A DNA stretch of 7,687 nucleotides, from the NCBI GenBank assembly GCA_007127665.1, contig SKYY01000208.1, positions 1 through 7,687 of the forward strand. Direction: 5' to 3'. Source of the stretch: Balneolales bacterium (GTDB taxonomy: Bacteria; Bacteroidota; Rhodothermia; Balneolales; Natronogracilivirgulaceae). The position numbers and the translations under genes are program-made. Within the stretch, counting starts at the first letter, position 1. Each line of letters begins with the position of its first letter. Under the pieces are notes generated by a model. It did not search any database. It saw only the letters and a program-made list of their open reading frames with translations, and was not told the origin of the DNA. This document shows, in pieces, positions 1 through 5,467 of this stretch.

Positions 1-1274
1 TTCATGCCCATTGCCGCTATGACTGAAAAGGAAAACACCGTGACGATCAGCCACATCTCGGGGGTTCGGAATTTGTTGAAAAAGGGCATGTATTGGAAAA
101 AAAAGTGATTGAACCGGAACAGGTTTTCACCGAGTGAAAAAAGCAGTGTGAGCAACCCGGCCCCGAGAAAGACATATTTGAGGTTGCCGGGTGCCCGGAT
201 CAGTCCGATCACGAACATCAGAAAGAGAATGGCGCCGAGATAGTGCGGTCCGCTGGTGAACGTTTTGGGCCCCCAGTAGGTGCCTTCGGCCGAGGAGCCG
301 CCATAGCTGCCCGGAATGACGAGCGTCAGCAGTTCGCCCCGCCCCTGTGACCATGCAAAGGCGTAATCCACAGCCAGTCCGCCGCCCGCCCTGGCTTCCT
401 CCTGCAGCTCGGAACCGCCCCTGATGCTGTGTGCGGAGTATTCATAGATGCTCCAGTAGGGCTGGACGTTGGCCGCGAGTGCGAGCAGCCCGGCCAGGAC
501 CATGAGCGCGGCGCGCTTCGACCAGTCCGGCAGTACACCGGTGCGAAAAGCCACCACACTGTCGTAGACAAACCAAATGCCCAGAGGGAACAGGAAGTAG
601 TAGACGACCTGGACATGTTCGGCCCTGAGCGCAAAATTGAGTGCAATGGCAAAAAGAAAGAGACCGGCCAGACGTTTCTCGCTGCGCGAAAGCATCCAGT
701 AGCCCGCCATCACCCATGGGATCCAGGAATAGGCGATCAGCTTGGAGTTGTGTCCGGCCCCGATAATGATGGGAATGTAGGTCGTGAGGCCGATTCCCAG
801 TGCTGCCAGGGCCGACGGAAACGGACGGTACCCCATCAGCCAGAAGAAAAAGTAGACCCCGCTCATGCAAAAGATAAAAGGGAAGACCGGAATGAAGATG
901 CGGTTGAAGGCGCGGCGGATAAGTGTGTCCAGATGCGTGAACGCCTTGTTGCTGATGACCGTATATGAGGGCATGCCGCTGAATATGTTTGAAGCCCAGA
1001 GCGCATCCTCCCCGGTCTCCTCCTGATATTCGATAACCGACTGGGCAGTGGCACGAAACTGCTGGATGTCGTGCGCGACAAACTGCTGTCCGCCGAAGTA
1101 CACCTCGCTGAAGATGAACGAGGGCACCAGCAGCAGGAATACCAGAACGATCAGATGCTGATACCGCTGCGGGATTTTTTCCCAGAGGTCAGGCATGGCG
1201 GACCCGCTGCGTTGCTCCTTACGTGTTTTTCGGGATCCTTTTTTAGCGGATGTGTCGCGCCGTTTTTTTGCCAT
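1..1274 (-). CDS. YfhO-family multi-pass membrane protein, C-terminus beyond window
   Basis: The frame is open from the ATG at 1274 to the window edge, giving 424 residues without a stop; family members in Bacteroidota are often about 800 residues, so roughly the N-terminal half is seen. Residues 1-25 are very basic (MAKKRRD...). The first membrane segment spans about residues 40-56, followed by a loop with the motif VAHDIQQ (Asp69) and FSGMPSY (98-104), then repeated hydrophobic segments near 125-148, 152-172, 183-196, 203-216, 223-243, 255-270, 345-360, 366-380 and 407-423. The extra-membrane motif GSYGGSSAEGTYWG (322-335) is typical of these proteins. YfhO proteins have a GT-C glycosyltransferase-like layout and in Bacillus are tied to lipoteichoic acid glycosylation; the substrate here is unknown. 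Met27 is an alternative start, but neither start has a clear ribosome site. It lies 125 bases downstream of gatC on the same strand and may be co-transcribed. Confidence 0.8.
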   Translation of the reverse strand, partial: MAKKRRDTSAKKGSRKTRKEQRSGSAMPDLWEKIPQRYQHLIVLVFLLLVPSFIFSEVYFGGQQFVAHDIQQFRATAQSVIEYQEETGEDALWASNIFSGMPSYTVISNKAFTHLDTLIRRAFNRIFIPVFPFIFCMSGVYFFFWLMGYRPFPSALAALGIGLTTYIPIIIGAGHNSKLIAYSWIPWVMAGYWMLSRSEKRLAGLFLFAIALNFALRAEHVQVVYYFLFPLGIWFVYDSVVAFRTGVLPDWSKRAALMVLAGLLALAANVQPYWSIYEYSAHSIRGGSELQEEARAGGGLAVDYAFAWSQGRGELLTLVIPGSYGGSSAEGTYWGPKTFTSGPHYLGAILFLMFVIGLIRAPGNLKYVFLGAGLLTLLFSLGENLFRFNHFFFQYMPFFNKFRTPEMWLIVTVFSFSVIAAMGM

Positions 1275-1399
1275 GTCAGTTTCTGTATGTGATTTTTTGA
1301 GGTGTCGCTGCGACGCTCAGGGTTTTGGTGCGGCCTGAGTCCTTGCAGCCGGGCCGATGGCTGGTCGCCGGTCGTAAAAAATTCGGGTGGATGGGTGAT

Positions 1400-1687
1400 T
1401 CAGTCGATGACGCGGGGCACCCGGAAATAATCCGCGTCGGCATCGGGAGCGTTCTTGAGCGCTTCCTCGTGTTCCAGTGGAGGATGGACCCTGTCTGCGC
1501 GGAAACCCGCTTGGACATCGGCCACGTGTTCGAGTGGTGGTATGTTGGATGTGTCGACCTGCCCCAGAAGCTCCATATACCCAAGGATGTCATTCATGTC
1601 CCTGACCAGGCTTCTGGCTTCATCATCTGACAGTTGCAGGCGTGCGAGATTTGCCATGTAGCGGACATCTTCCAGAGTAACCGACAT
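1400..1687 (-). CDS. gatC: Asp-tRNA(Asn)/Glu-tRNA(Gln) amidotransferase subunit C
   Basis: The protein is 95 residues, the usual GatC length. GatC is the small clamp that holds GatA and GatB together in the complex converting Glu-tRNA(Gln) and/or Asp-tRNA(Asn) to the amidated forms in the cytoplasm. The sequence shows the family pattern: an N-terminal helix starting MSVTLEDVRYMANLARLQLSD, a second helix with MNDILGYMELLGQVDTSNIPP (residues about 31-51), the conserved HV segment (54-55), a middle region with R..R and a C-terminal YFRVPRVID, where the F-VP-VI ending is a GatC hallmark. The start ATG at 1687 gives the expected N-terminus; there is no strong Shine-Dalgarno upstream. gatA and gatB are not in the window, so the subunit genes are dispersed, which is common outside Firmicutes. 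It is divergent from ptsH and upstream of the YfhO-family gene. Confidence 0.95.
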   Translation of the reverse strand: MSVTLEDVRYMANLARLQLSDDEARSLVRDMNDILGYMELLGQVDTSNIPPLEHVADVQAGFRADRVHPPLEHEEALKNAPDADADYFRVPRVID

Positions 1688-1731
1688 AATAAACGGATTG
1701 TGAGTTAAGATTGCAGAAAAAGTATCGGATC

Positions 1732-1760
1732 AATTTACGAAATGTGCCGTCAAAGTGTAA
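1732..1760 (-). promoter_or_regulatory. Candidate gatC promoter
   Basis: Reading the minus strand, TTACAC (1760-1755) and TAAATT (1737-1732) are separated by exactly 17 bases, placing transcription start near 1724, about 37 bases before the gatC ATG. Each box matches the sigma-70 consensus at about four of six positions, so this is a plausible but not strong call. A second possible -10, TACTTTTT (Bacteroidota-like TAnnTTTG), lies slightly downstream but without a well-spaced -33 element. Confidence 0.3.
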
Positions 1761-1765
1761 CTTTG
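1751..1765. repeat. Perfect 6+6 inverted repeat in the gatC/ptsH divergent gap
   Basis: CAAAGT (1751-1756), a 3-base spacer GTA, and ACTTTG (1760-1765) form a perfect inverted repeat; allowing one bulged G, the arms extend to GTC/GAC outside. It overlaps the -35 box of the candidate gatC promoter and lies about 120 bases upstream of ptsH. Its size fits either a dimeric regulator site or chance; no regulator is identified. Confidence 0.4.
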
Positions 1766-1844
1766 GGACATGCATTTACCCCGGTGGTTGCCACTGCATC
1801 ATCCAGCCGGAAAAGAAACGGTATCAAAGCGGTAAAAAATCATG

Positions 1845-1875
1845 TTTGCACTATGATTTTTGCTGTTGATATATG
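1845..1875 (+). promoter_or_regulatory. Candidate ptsHI promoter
   Basis: TTTG (1845-1848; within it TTGCAC at 1846-1851) is followed by TATATG (1870-1875), 18 bases after TTGCAC and 21 after TTTG. This fits a sigma-70 promoter in a Bacteroidota-like background. The predicted start of transcription is only a few bases before the ptsH ATG at 1888, so the transcript would be nearly leaderless, which agrees with the lack of a Shine-Dalgarno site but also lowers confidence. Confidence 0.35.
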
Positions 1876-1887
1876 TAGATTGCGCGC

Positions 1888-2160
1888 ATGATCAGGAAAA
1901 AAGTTACTGTACAGAATGATGCCGGTATCCATGCCAGGCCGGCCTCTCTTATTGTTAAGGAAGCGACCCGGTTTGAATCGGAGTTTCACGTCCATATGTA
2001 TGGCTACCGGATAAACGGTAAAAGCATTTTAGGGTTGCTTACTCTGGCGGCGGAAAAGGGGGCAGAGCTGGAGCTGGAGATGGATGGTCCCGATGAGCAA
2101 GAAGCTATGGATCGGATTACCACCCTGTTTAAAAATGGCTTCTCGATGTCGGAAGAGTGA
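1888..2160 (+). CDS. ptsH: Phosphocarrier protein HPr
   Basis: This 90-residue protein has the standard length and layout of HPr, the small cytoplasmic carrier that accepts phosphate from Enzyme I on a histidine and passes it on to Enzyme IIA domains. The active-site motif GIHARP is at residues 13-18 with the catalytic His at 15, the canonical number. The second signature NGKSILGLLTLAAEKGAELE begins at residue 43 and puts a serine at position 46, the site phosphorylated by HPr kinase/phosphorylase where that enzyme exists. The gene lies 33 bases upstream of ptsI on the same strand, the classic ptsHI order. No Enzyme II gene is visible, so the role may be regulatory rather than sugar uptake; that is inference from this window alone. 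The ATG at 1888 is chosen because it gives the exact HPr N-terminus; no ribosome site is evident. Confidence 0.96.
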   Translation: MIRKKVTVQNDAGIHARPASLIVKEATRFESEFHVHMYGYRINGKSILGLLTLAAEKGAELELEMDGPDEQEAMDRITTLFKNGFSMSEE

Positions 2161-2193
2161 AGGGATTAACACCAAACGGATGCACAGGTTTCC

Positions 2194-3984
2194 ATGCAAA
2201 AAGAAAATGCCTATAAAACCAATATCAAACGGAATGGCGTCACGGCTGTGAGTGGCCTGGTGATGGGTGTTGCACGGATTTATACGAGAGGCAACATCAA
2301 CATTAATCCTGACCCGATAGACGAAGTCCGGCTGCCCGATGAGAAGAAAAAATTCATACAGGCAAGGAAGACCGTGGGGATGACCATGGAACGACTCTCG
2401 GACTTTGCCGATTCCCGGAATGATTCCGACACCCGCGACATCATGGATGCGCAGTACGAGATCCTTAACGATCCGGAACTGGAAGCCATGGTGTACCGGC
2501 TTATTGACGAGAAAAGCATCCGGGCTGAAAAAGCCATTTATGATGCTTTTCAACATTACATAGATCTGATAAAAGCCACCGACAAATCTTTTCTGGTTTC
2601 ACGTCTTTCCGATCTTCGCGATATGCGCGACCGGCTGATCCAGAATGTGCAGCAACTTGCCGTTATCGCCAGCTTTGGCAAGGATGCCGTTATGGTGACG
2701 GATGATGTATCACCCATTGAAGTGATCACTTTTGCCCGGAATGGTGTCAAGGGCATTATTTGCACAGCAGGCGGTCTCACATCGCATGCATCCATCATCG
2801 CCAACGCGATGGGCATTCCCATGATTATCGATGCGAAATCAGTATTACGCACTGTCCAGGATGGCGATACCATTATTCTTGACGGATACGGGCAGAATGT
2901 CATCATAAGACCGGATGATGAGGCCTCAAGTTCTTATACACGTGTGATCAAAAGGCAAAAAGAGGAAGACAAATTTCTCCGTCATGTCATTGGAAAACCC
3001 GCCGAAACCCTCTGCGGTACGAAGATTGAACTTCAAGCCAATATCGATTTTGAAGATGAAGTGCTGAATATTGAGAAATACCGCGCCGAGGGGATTGGCC
3101 TGTTACGCACCGATGCATTGCTTATGAACGCCGGGCCGCTGACCATGGACAGAAGCAGACAGGAGCACTTTTGCCAGACAGCCTACGCCGGCAGCGGTTC
3201 AGGAACGGTCACGGTTCGTCTTCTTGATGTGGGTGGCGACAAACTGCTCAACATCAAGTCAAAGGAAGCAAACCCTTTTCTTGGATGGCGCGGGGTGCGG
3301 ATTTTGCTTGATCGCAGAGAACTGCTTCAGAGCCAGCTTGAGTCCATCTGCCGTGTTGCCGGCAGATACCCTGGCCGGACCCGCATACTTGTTCCCATGA
3401 TCTCCAGCCTGGATGAGTTTCTGGAGGTAAAAAAAGAATTTGAGGACTTGCAGCAAACACTGGAAAAACGGGGAGTACCGGTCGATCGTAACATCAAACT
3501 CGGGATTATGGTGGAGGTTCCCAGTGTCGCCCTTCAAATACGGAAATTTGCCCCTTATGTCGATTTTTTCAGTATCGGTACCAATGACCTTACACAATAC
3601 ACCCTTGCGGTTGATCGCGGCAATAATCTTATTTCCTCTCTGTACCAGCCGCTGCACCCGGCAGTCCTTACGTTTATATCCATGACGATACAGGCAGGGG
3701 AAGAGTTCCATATACCGGTTTCAGTATGCGGTGAACTGGCTTCCGATCCATATGCGGCCCTTATTCTTGCCGGGCTCGGCGTTCGGGAGTTGAGTATGAC
3801 GCCGAGACTTATCCCTAAAGTCAAGCAAGCCATTCGGCTGTACGAAATCGAAGAAATCAGGGAGATCTCAAAGAAAGTACTGGAATGTAACACCCGCAGC
3901 GAACGGGAGGCCGCCCGCAAGGAATGGCGCCGTTTTTATGATGAAAAGCTGAAGGAAGAGCGCTCAAAAATAAATGCTCTATAA
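2194..3984 (+). CDS. ptsI: PTS Enzyme I, phosphoenolpyruvate-protein phosphotransferase
   Basis: Enzyme I takes phosphate from phosphoenolpyruvate on an active-site histidine and hands it to HPr in the cytoplasm. At 596 residues it is slightly longer than the usual 570-580. Domains in order: an N-terminal HPr-binding domain (about 15-150, starting GVTAVSGLVMG), the phosphohistidine swivel domain with GGLTSHASI (193-201, active His198), and a C-terminal TIM barrel (about 265-560). Barrel residues expected for PEP and magnesium binding are present: Arg305, Arg342 (VRLLDVGGDK), Glu441 (VMVEVPS region), Asp465 (GTNDLTQYTLAVDRGN), Arg475 and Cys512 (CGELA). Two signature positions differ from the E. 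coli protein: RTEF is RTDA (305-308), and the AR after SHxxI is AN (203-204). The protein still looks catalytically complete. The spacer from ptsH is 33 bases with only a weak AGG before the start. Confidence 0.96.
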   Translation: MQKENAYKTNIKRNGVTAVSGLVMGVARIYTRGNININPDPIDEVRLPDEKKKFIQARKTVGMTMERLSDFADSRNDSDTRDIMDAQYEILNDPELEAMVYRLIDEKSIRAEKAIYDAFQHYIDLIKATDKSFLVSRLSDLRDMRDRLIQNVQQLAVIASFGKDAVMVTDDVSPIEVITFARNGVKGIICTAGGLTSHASIIANAMGIPMIIDAKSVLRTVQDGDTIILDGYGQNVIIRPDDEASSSYTRVIKRQKEEDKFLRHVIGKPAETLCGTKIELQANIDFEDEVLNIEKYRAEGIGLLRTDALLMNAGPLTMDRSRQEHFCQTAYAGSGSGTVTVRLLDVGGDKLLNIKSKEANPFLGWRGVRILLDRRELLQSQLESICRVAGRYPGRTRILVPMISSLDEFLEVKKEFEDLQQTLEKRGVPVDRNIKLGIMVEVPSVALQIRKFAPYVDFFSIGTNDLTQYTLAVDRGNNLISSLYQPLHPAVLTFISMTIQAGEEFHIPVSVCGELASDPYAALILAGLGVRELSMTPRLIPKVKQAIRLYEIEEIREISKKVLECNTRSEREAARKEWRRFYDEKLKEERSKINAL

Positions 3985-3993
3985 TATAGAGCA
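3975..3993 (+). other. Hairpin overlapping the ptsI stop codon
   Basis: TGCTCTAT and ATAGAGCA pair perfectly over 8 bases around an AAT loop; the ptsI stop TAA (3982-3984) lies at the tip. There is no T-run after it, so it is not a standard intrinsic terminator. It may protect the ptsHI transcript's 3' end or assist termination in the AT-rich DNA beyond. The structure is certain in sequence; the function is inference. Confidence 0.4.
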
Positions 3994-4047
3994 ATAAAAT
4001 CCGAAAGTATTTGAACTATTCCCGCATTTTGACTAATTACTTAATTG

Positions 4048-4061
4048 TAAAAGCGCTTGCA
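4048..4061. promoter_or_regulatory. LacI-family-like operator between ptsI and the CBM48 gene
   Basis: TAAAAGCGCTTGCA contains the perfect palindrome AAGCGCTT centred on CG and fits the cre-type consensus TGWAANCGNTNWCA at 12 of 14 positions. LacI/GalR-family regulators of carbon metabolism bind sites of this kind. It is about 100 bases upstream of the CBM48 promoter and upstream of an isolated TATAAT (4091-4096). No LacI-type regulator is encoded in the window, so the link is inference. Confidence 0.35.
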
Positions 4062-4102
4062 TGAGGCTCAAAAAAAGGCAGAAATCCATATATAATTAAA
4101 AA

Positions 4103-4116
4103 ATTTAATGTTAAAT
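4103..4116. repeat. AT-only palindrome in the ptsI/CBM48 gap
   Basis: ATTTAA, TG, TTAAAT is a perfect 6+6 inverted repeat. It sits just downstream of a perfect but unpaired -10 box TATAAT (4091-4096) that has no recognisable -35 at normal spacing. In DNA this AT-rich a chance palindrome is quite possible. Confidence 0.25.
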
Positions 4117-4149
4117 CATTTATTTCAAAATATTATAAGGTTACAGGTA

Positions 4150-4180
4150 TTTACAGCGAAATAAAATTATGCTATATTTG
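4150..4180 (+). promoter_or_regulatory. Strong promoter of the CBM48 gene
   Basis: TTTACA (4150-4155) and TATATT (4173-4178) are separated by exactly 17 bases, each matching five of six consensus positions. The -10 continues as TATATTTG (4173-4180), a perfect match to the Bacteroidota -7 consensus TAnnTTTG. Transcription should start near 4187, giving a leader of about 30 bases to the ATG at 4218. The sequence upstream is very AT-rich, which could add UP-element-like strength. Confidence 0.7.
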
Positions 4181-4217
4181 TTTTTCGTTGCACCCTGGAA
4201 CAAAAACAAATGATATC

Positions 4218-4517
4218 ATGATTGAGAAAAAATTCACACCAAAAAGAACCATTTGCAAGGTAACTTTCCGCGTGCCTGAAGAATGGGCTGAAAAAGAAGT
4301 TGCCGTTGTCGGAGATTTCAATGAGTGGGATACCGAAGCCAACAAGCTGGAACAGAAAAACGGTTCATGGGAAACCACGCTCAGATTGACACCTCAGACA
4401 GAATACCGGTTCCGCTATCTGCTTGACGGTGAGCGTTGGGCTAACGATGACTCGGCCGACGGATATGCCACCAACCCCTACGGTACCGAAGATTCGCTGC
4501 TTATTATCGGCAGTTAA
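4218..4517 (+). CDS. Small stand-alone CBM48 (AMPK-beta-like glycogen-binding) protein
   Basis: The 99-residue protein is essentially one early-set, immunoglobulin-like domain of the CBM48 type found in branching enzymes, isoamylases and the AMPK beta subunit. Visible motifs are VVGDFNEWD (30-38), GSWETTLRL (49-57) and YRFRYLLDGERWANDD (63-78). Against AMPK beta, Trp37 and Trp74 align with the two sugar-stacking tryptophans, Arg66 with the binding lysine, and YGTED (88-92) with the LGTVN segment, so glucan binding is plausible. There is no signal peptide, membrane segment or enzyme domain, so it is probably a cytoplasmic glycogen-associated or scaffold protein; function is not established. 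A TTG at 4188 would add ten residues, but the promoter places transcription start there, and ATG 4218 begins just before the domain. It is monocistronic, between a strong promoter and a strong terminator. Confidence 0.88.
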   Translation: MIEKKFTPKRTICKVTFRVPEEWAEKEVAVVGDFNEWDTEANKLEQKNGSWETTLRLTPQTEYRFRYLLDGERWANDDSADGYATNPYGTEDSLLIIGS

Positions 4518-4541
4518 GCTTTTTTTACGGAGTAGGACAGG

Positions 4542-4604
4542 ACGGCCATCCATGCCAACACAGTGACAACGGTTCACTGTCGGCATGAGTGGCCGTTTTT
4601 TTTT
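4542..4604 (+). terminator. Strong intrinsic terminator after the CBM48 gene
   Basis: A long stem-loop is followed by nine T residues (4596-4604). The outer stem pairs ACGGCCA (4542-4548) with TGGCCGT (4590-4596), the middle stem CATGCC (4551-4556) with GGCATG (4582-4587), and the inner stem ACAGTGA (4560-4566) with TCACTGT (4574-4580) around a 7-base loop. About 20 pairs in all. The opposite strand lacks a T-run, so it acts on plus-strand transcripts only. Confidence 0.92.
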
Positions 4605-4608
4605 CAGC

Positions 4609-4636
4609 AATGGCCCCACAATGAGGCCATTTTTTT
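4609..4636 (+). terminator. Second, tandem intrinsic terminator
   Basis: AATGGCC (4609-4615) pairs with GGCCATT (4625-4631) around a 9-base loop, followed by a T-run to 4636. It starts only four bases after the T-run of the first terminator. Its TGGCC/GGCCA arms repeat the core of the first terminator's outer stem, so arms of the two hairpins could in principle pair with each other. Confidence 0.8.
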
Positions 4637-4675
4637 GTATTATTCCAAATATTAACCGGAACATATTCTGTTGCA

Positions 4676-5467
4676 TTGTTCGAAATCCCGTCATTTTACC
4701 GCTTGCTCCAGACCGATTGGCTGGGACGGCGTTTCTGGTACTTCCGAAAGCTGGAGTCAACCAACAGGTACTTGCATGACTTGCCCGATGAGCGGCTAAC
4801 ACACGGCTTGGTCTGTCTGGCTGACAGTCAGCTGAAAGGGAAAGGACAGTTTGGCAGGAACTGGTATTCTTCTCCGGGAGATAATCTAACGTTGACCATC
4901 GCTCTAAAACCTCGCACCAATACAAGGCTGCAACTGATCTCCCTCACAGTGATGCTTGCACTCAGGGAAACCCTTTTGGCAACACTTGAATGTGAAAGCG
5001 TAATAAAATGGCCGAATGATCTGCTGATTTCAGAAAAAAAAGTGGCCGGACTCCTTACAGAGTGCCGGTACAACGGACATAACCTGGACAGGATGCTTCT
5101 TGGCGTCGGGATAAATGTCAACCAGCAGTCATTTCCTGAGGAACTGAAACAAAAGGCAACTTCCGTCCGTCATTTCACAGGTGGACAAAATGTGGATCGC
5201 ACGCTGCTTCTCGCCGTACTTCTGAACAGGCTGGAACCACTTATTGAACTTGCCGAAAACGGCGAGCTTGAACTTATCCGTAGTATCAACAGAAGTATTC
5301 ATGGATACGGCAAATGGGTTTCCCTTTTGGTCGATGGAAAAAGAGAGGATACCCCGGTAAAAATACTCGGCGTTAATGAATATGGATATCTAATGGTACT
5401 TACGGCTAATGATGATGTAAAAACATTTACGCATGAGCAGGTTAGGATCGAAACACAACCTGATTGA
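4676..5467 (+). CDS. birA: Biotin-[acetyl-CoA-carboxylase] ligase, catalytic form without repressor domain
   Basis: Biotin protein ligase makes biotinoyl-AMP from biotin and ATP and transfers biotin to a lysine of carboxylase carrier proteins. Motifs seen, numbered from the proposed start: LESTN (26-30), the adenylate-binding loop GKGQFGRNW (55-63, in place of the E. coli GRGRRGR-K-W), KWPND (111-115), the catalytic-region lysine before VAG (Lys122) and GVGINVN (143-149). A small C-terminal beta domain follows (about 210-260). There is no N-terminal helix-turn-helix, so it should not be the biotin operon repressor. The proposed start is TTG at 4676: it gives a family-like N-terminus (MFEIPSFYRLLQT), and no in-frame ATG or GTG occurs between the upstream stop at 4622 and the catalytic motifs. 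It is the first gene of the birA-tilS-hpt operon, beginning 40 bases after the tandem terminators. Confidence 0.92.
   Translation: MFEIPSFYRLLQTDWLGRRFWYFRKLESTNRYLHDLPDERLTHGLVCLADSQLKGKGQFGRNWYSSPGDNLTLTIALKPRTNTRLQLISLTVMLALRETLLATLECESVIKWPNDLLISEKKVAGLLTECRYNGHNLDRMLLGVGINVNQQSFPEELKQKATSVRHFTGGQNVDRTLLLAVLLNRLEPLIELAENGELELIRSINRSIHGYGKWVSLLVDGKREDTPVKILGVNEYGYLMVLTANDDVKTFTHEQVRIETQPD

Noticed and set aside
429..968. Plus-strand open frame of 179 codons across the YfhO-family region
   Set aside because: It is antisense to the continuous 424-residue membrane protein frame, is rich in charged low-complexity residues and shows no recognisable domain, so it is a shadow frame.
442..1081. 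Several minus-strand open frames inside the membrane protein gene
   Set aside because: They lie in other frames of the same strand; the real frame runs unbroken from 1274 to the window edge with hydrophobic segments and family motifs.
1301..1325. Imperfect hairpin TGAG..GTCG..CGAC..CTCA between gatC and the YfhO-family gene
   Set aside because: In the direction of transcription (minus) it is followed by A residues, not T, and the stem has bulges and a tiny loop; it does not support a terminator.
4188..4217. TTG at 4188 as the start of the CBM48 gene
   Set aside because: It coincides with the predicted transcription start and adds ten residues outside the domain; ATG at 4218 fits the promoter and the fold.
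5433..5467. Possible frameshift fusing birA and tilS
   Set aside because: Both proteins are complete with their own start, motifs and stop; the 35-base overlap is ordinary translational coupling.
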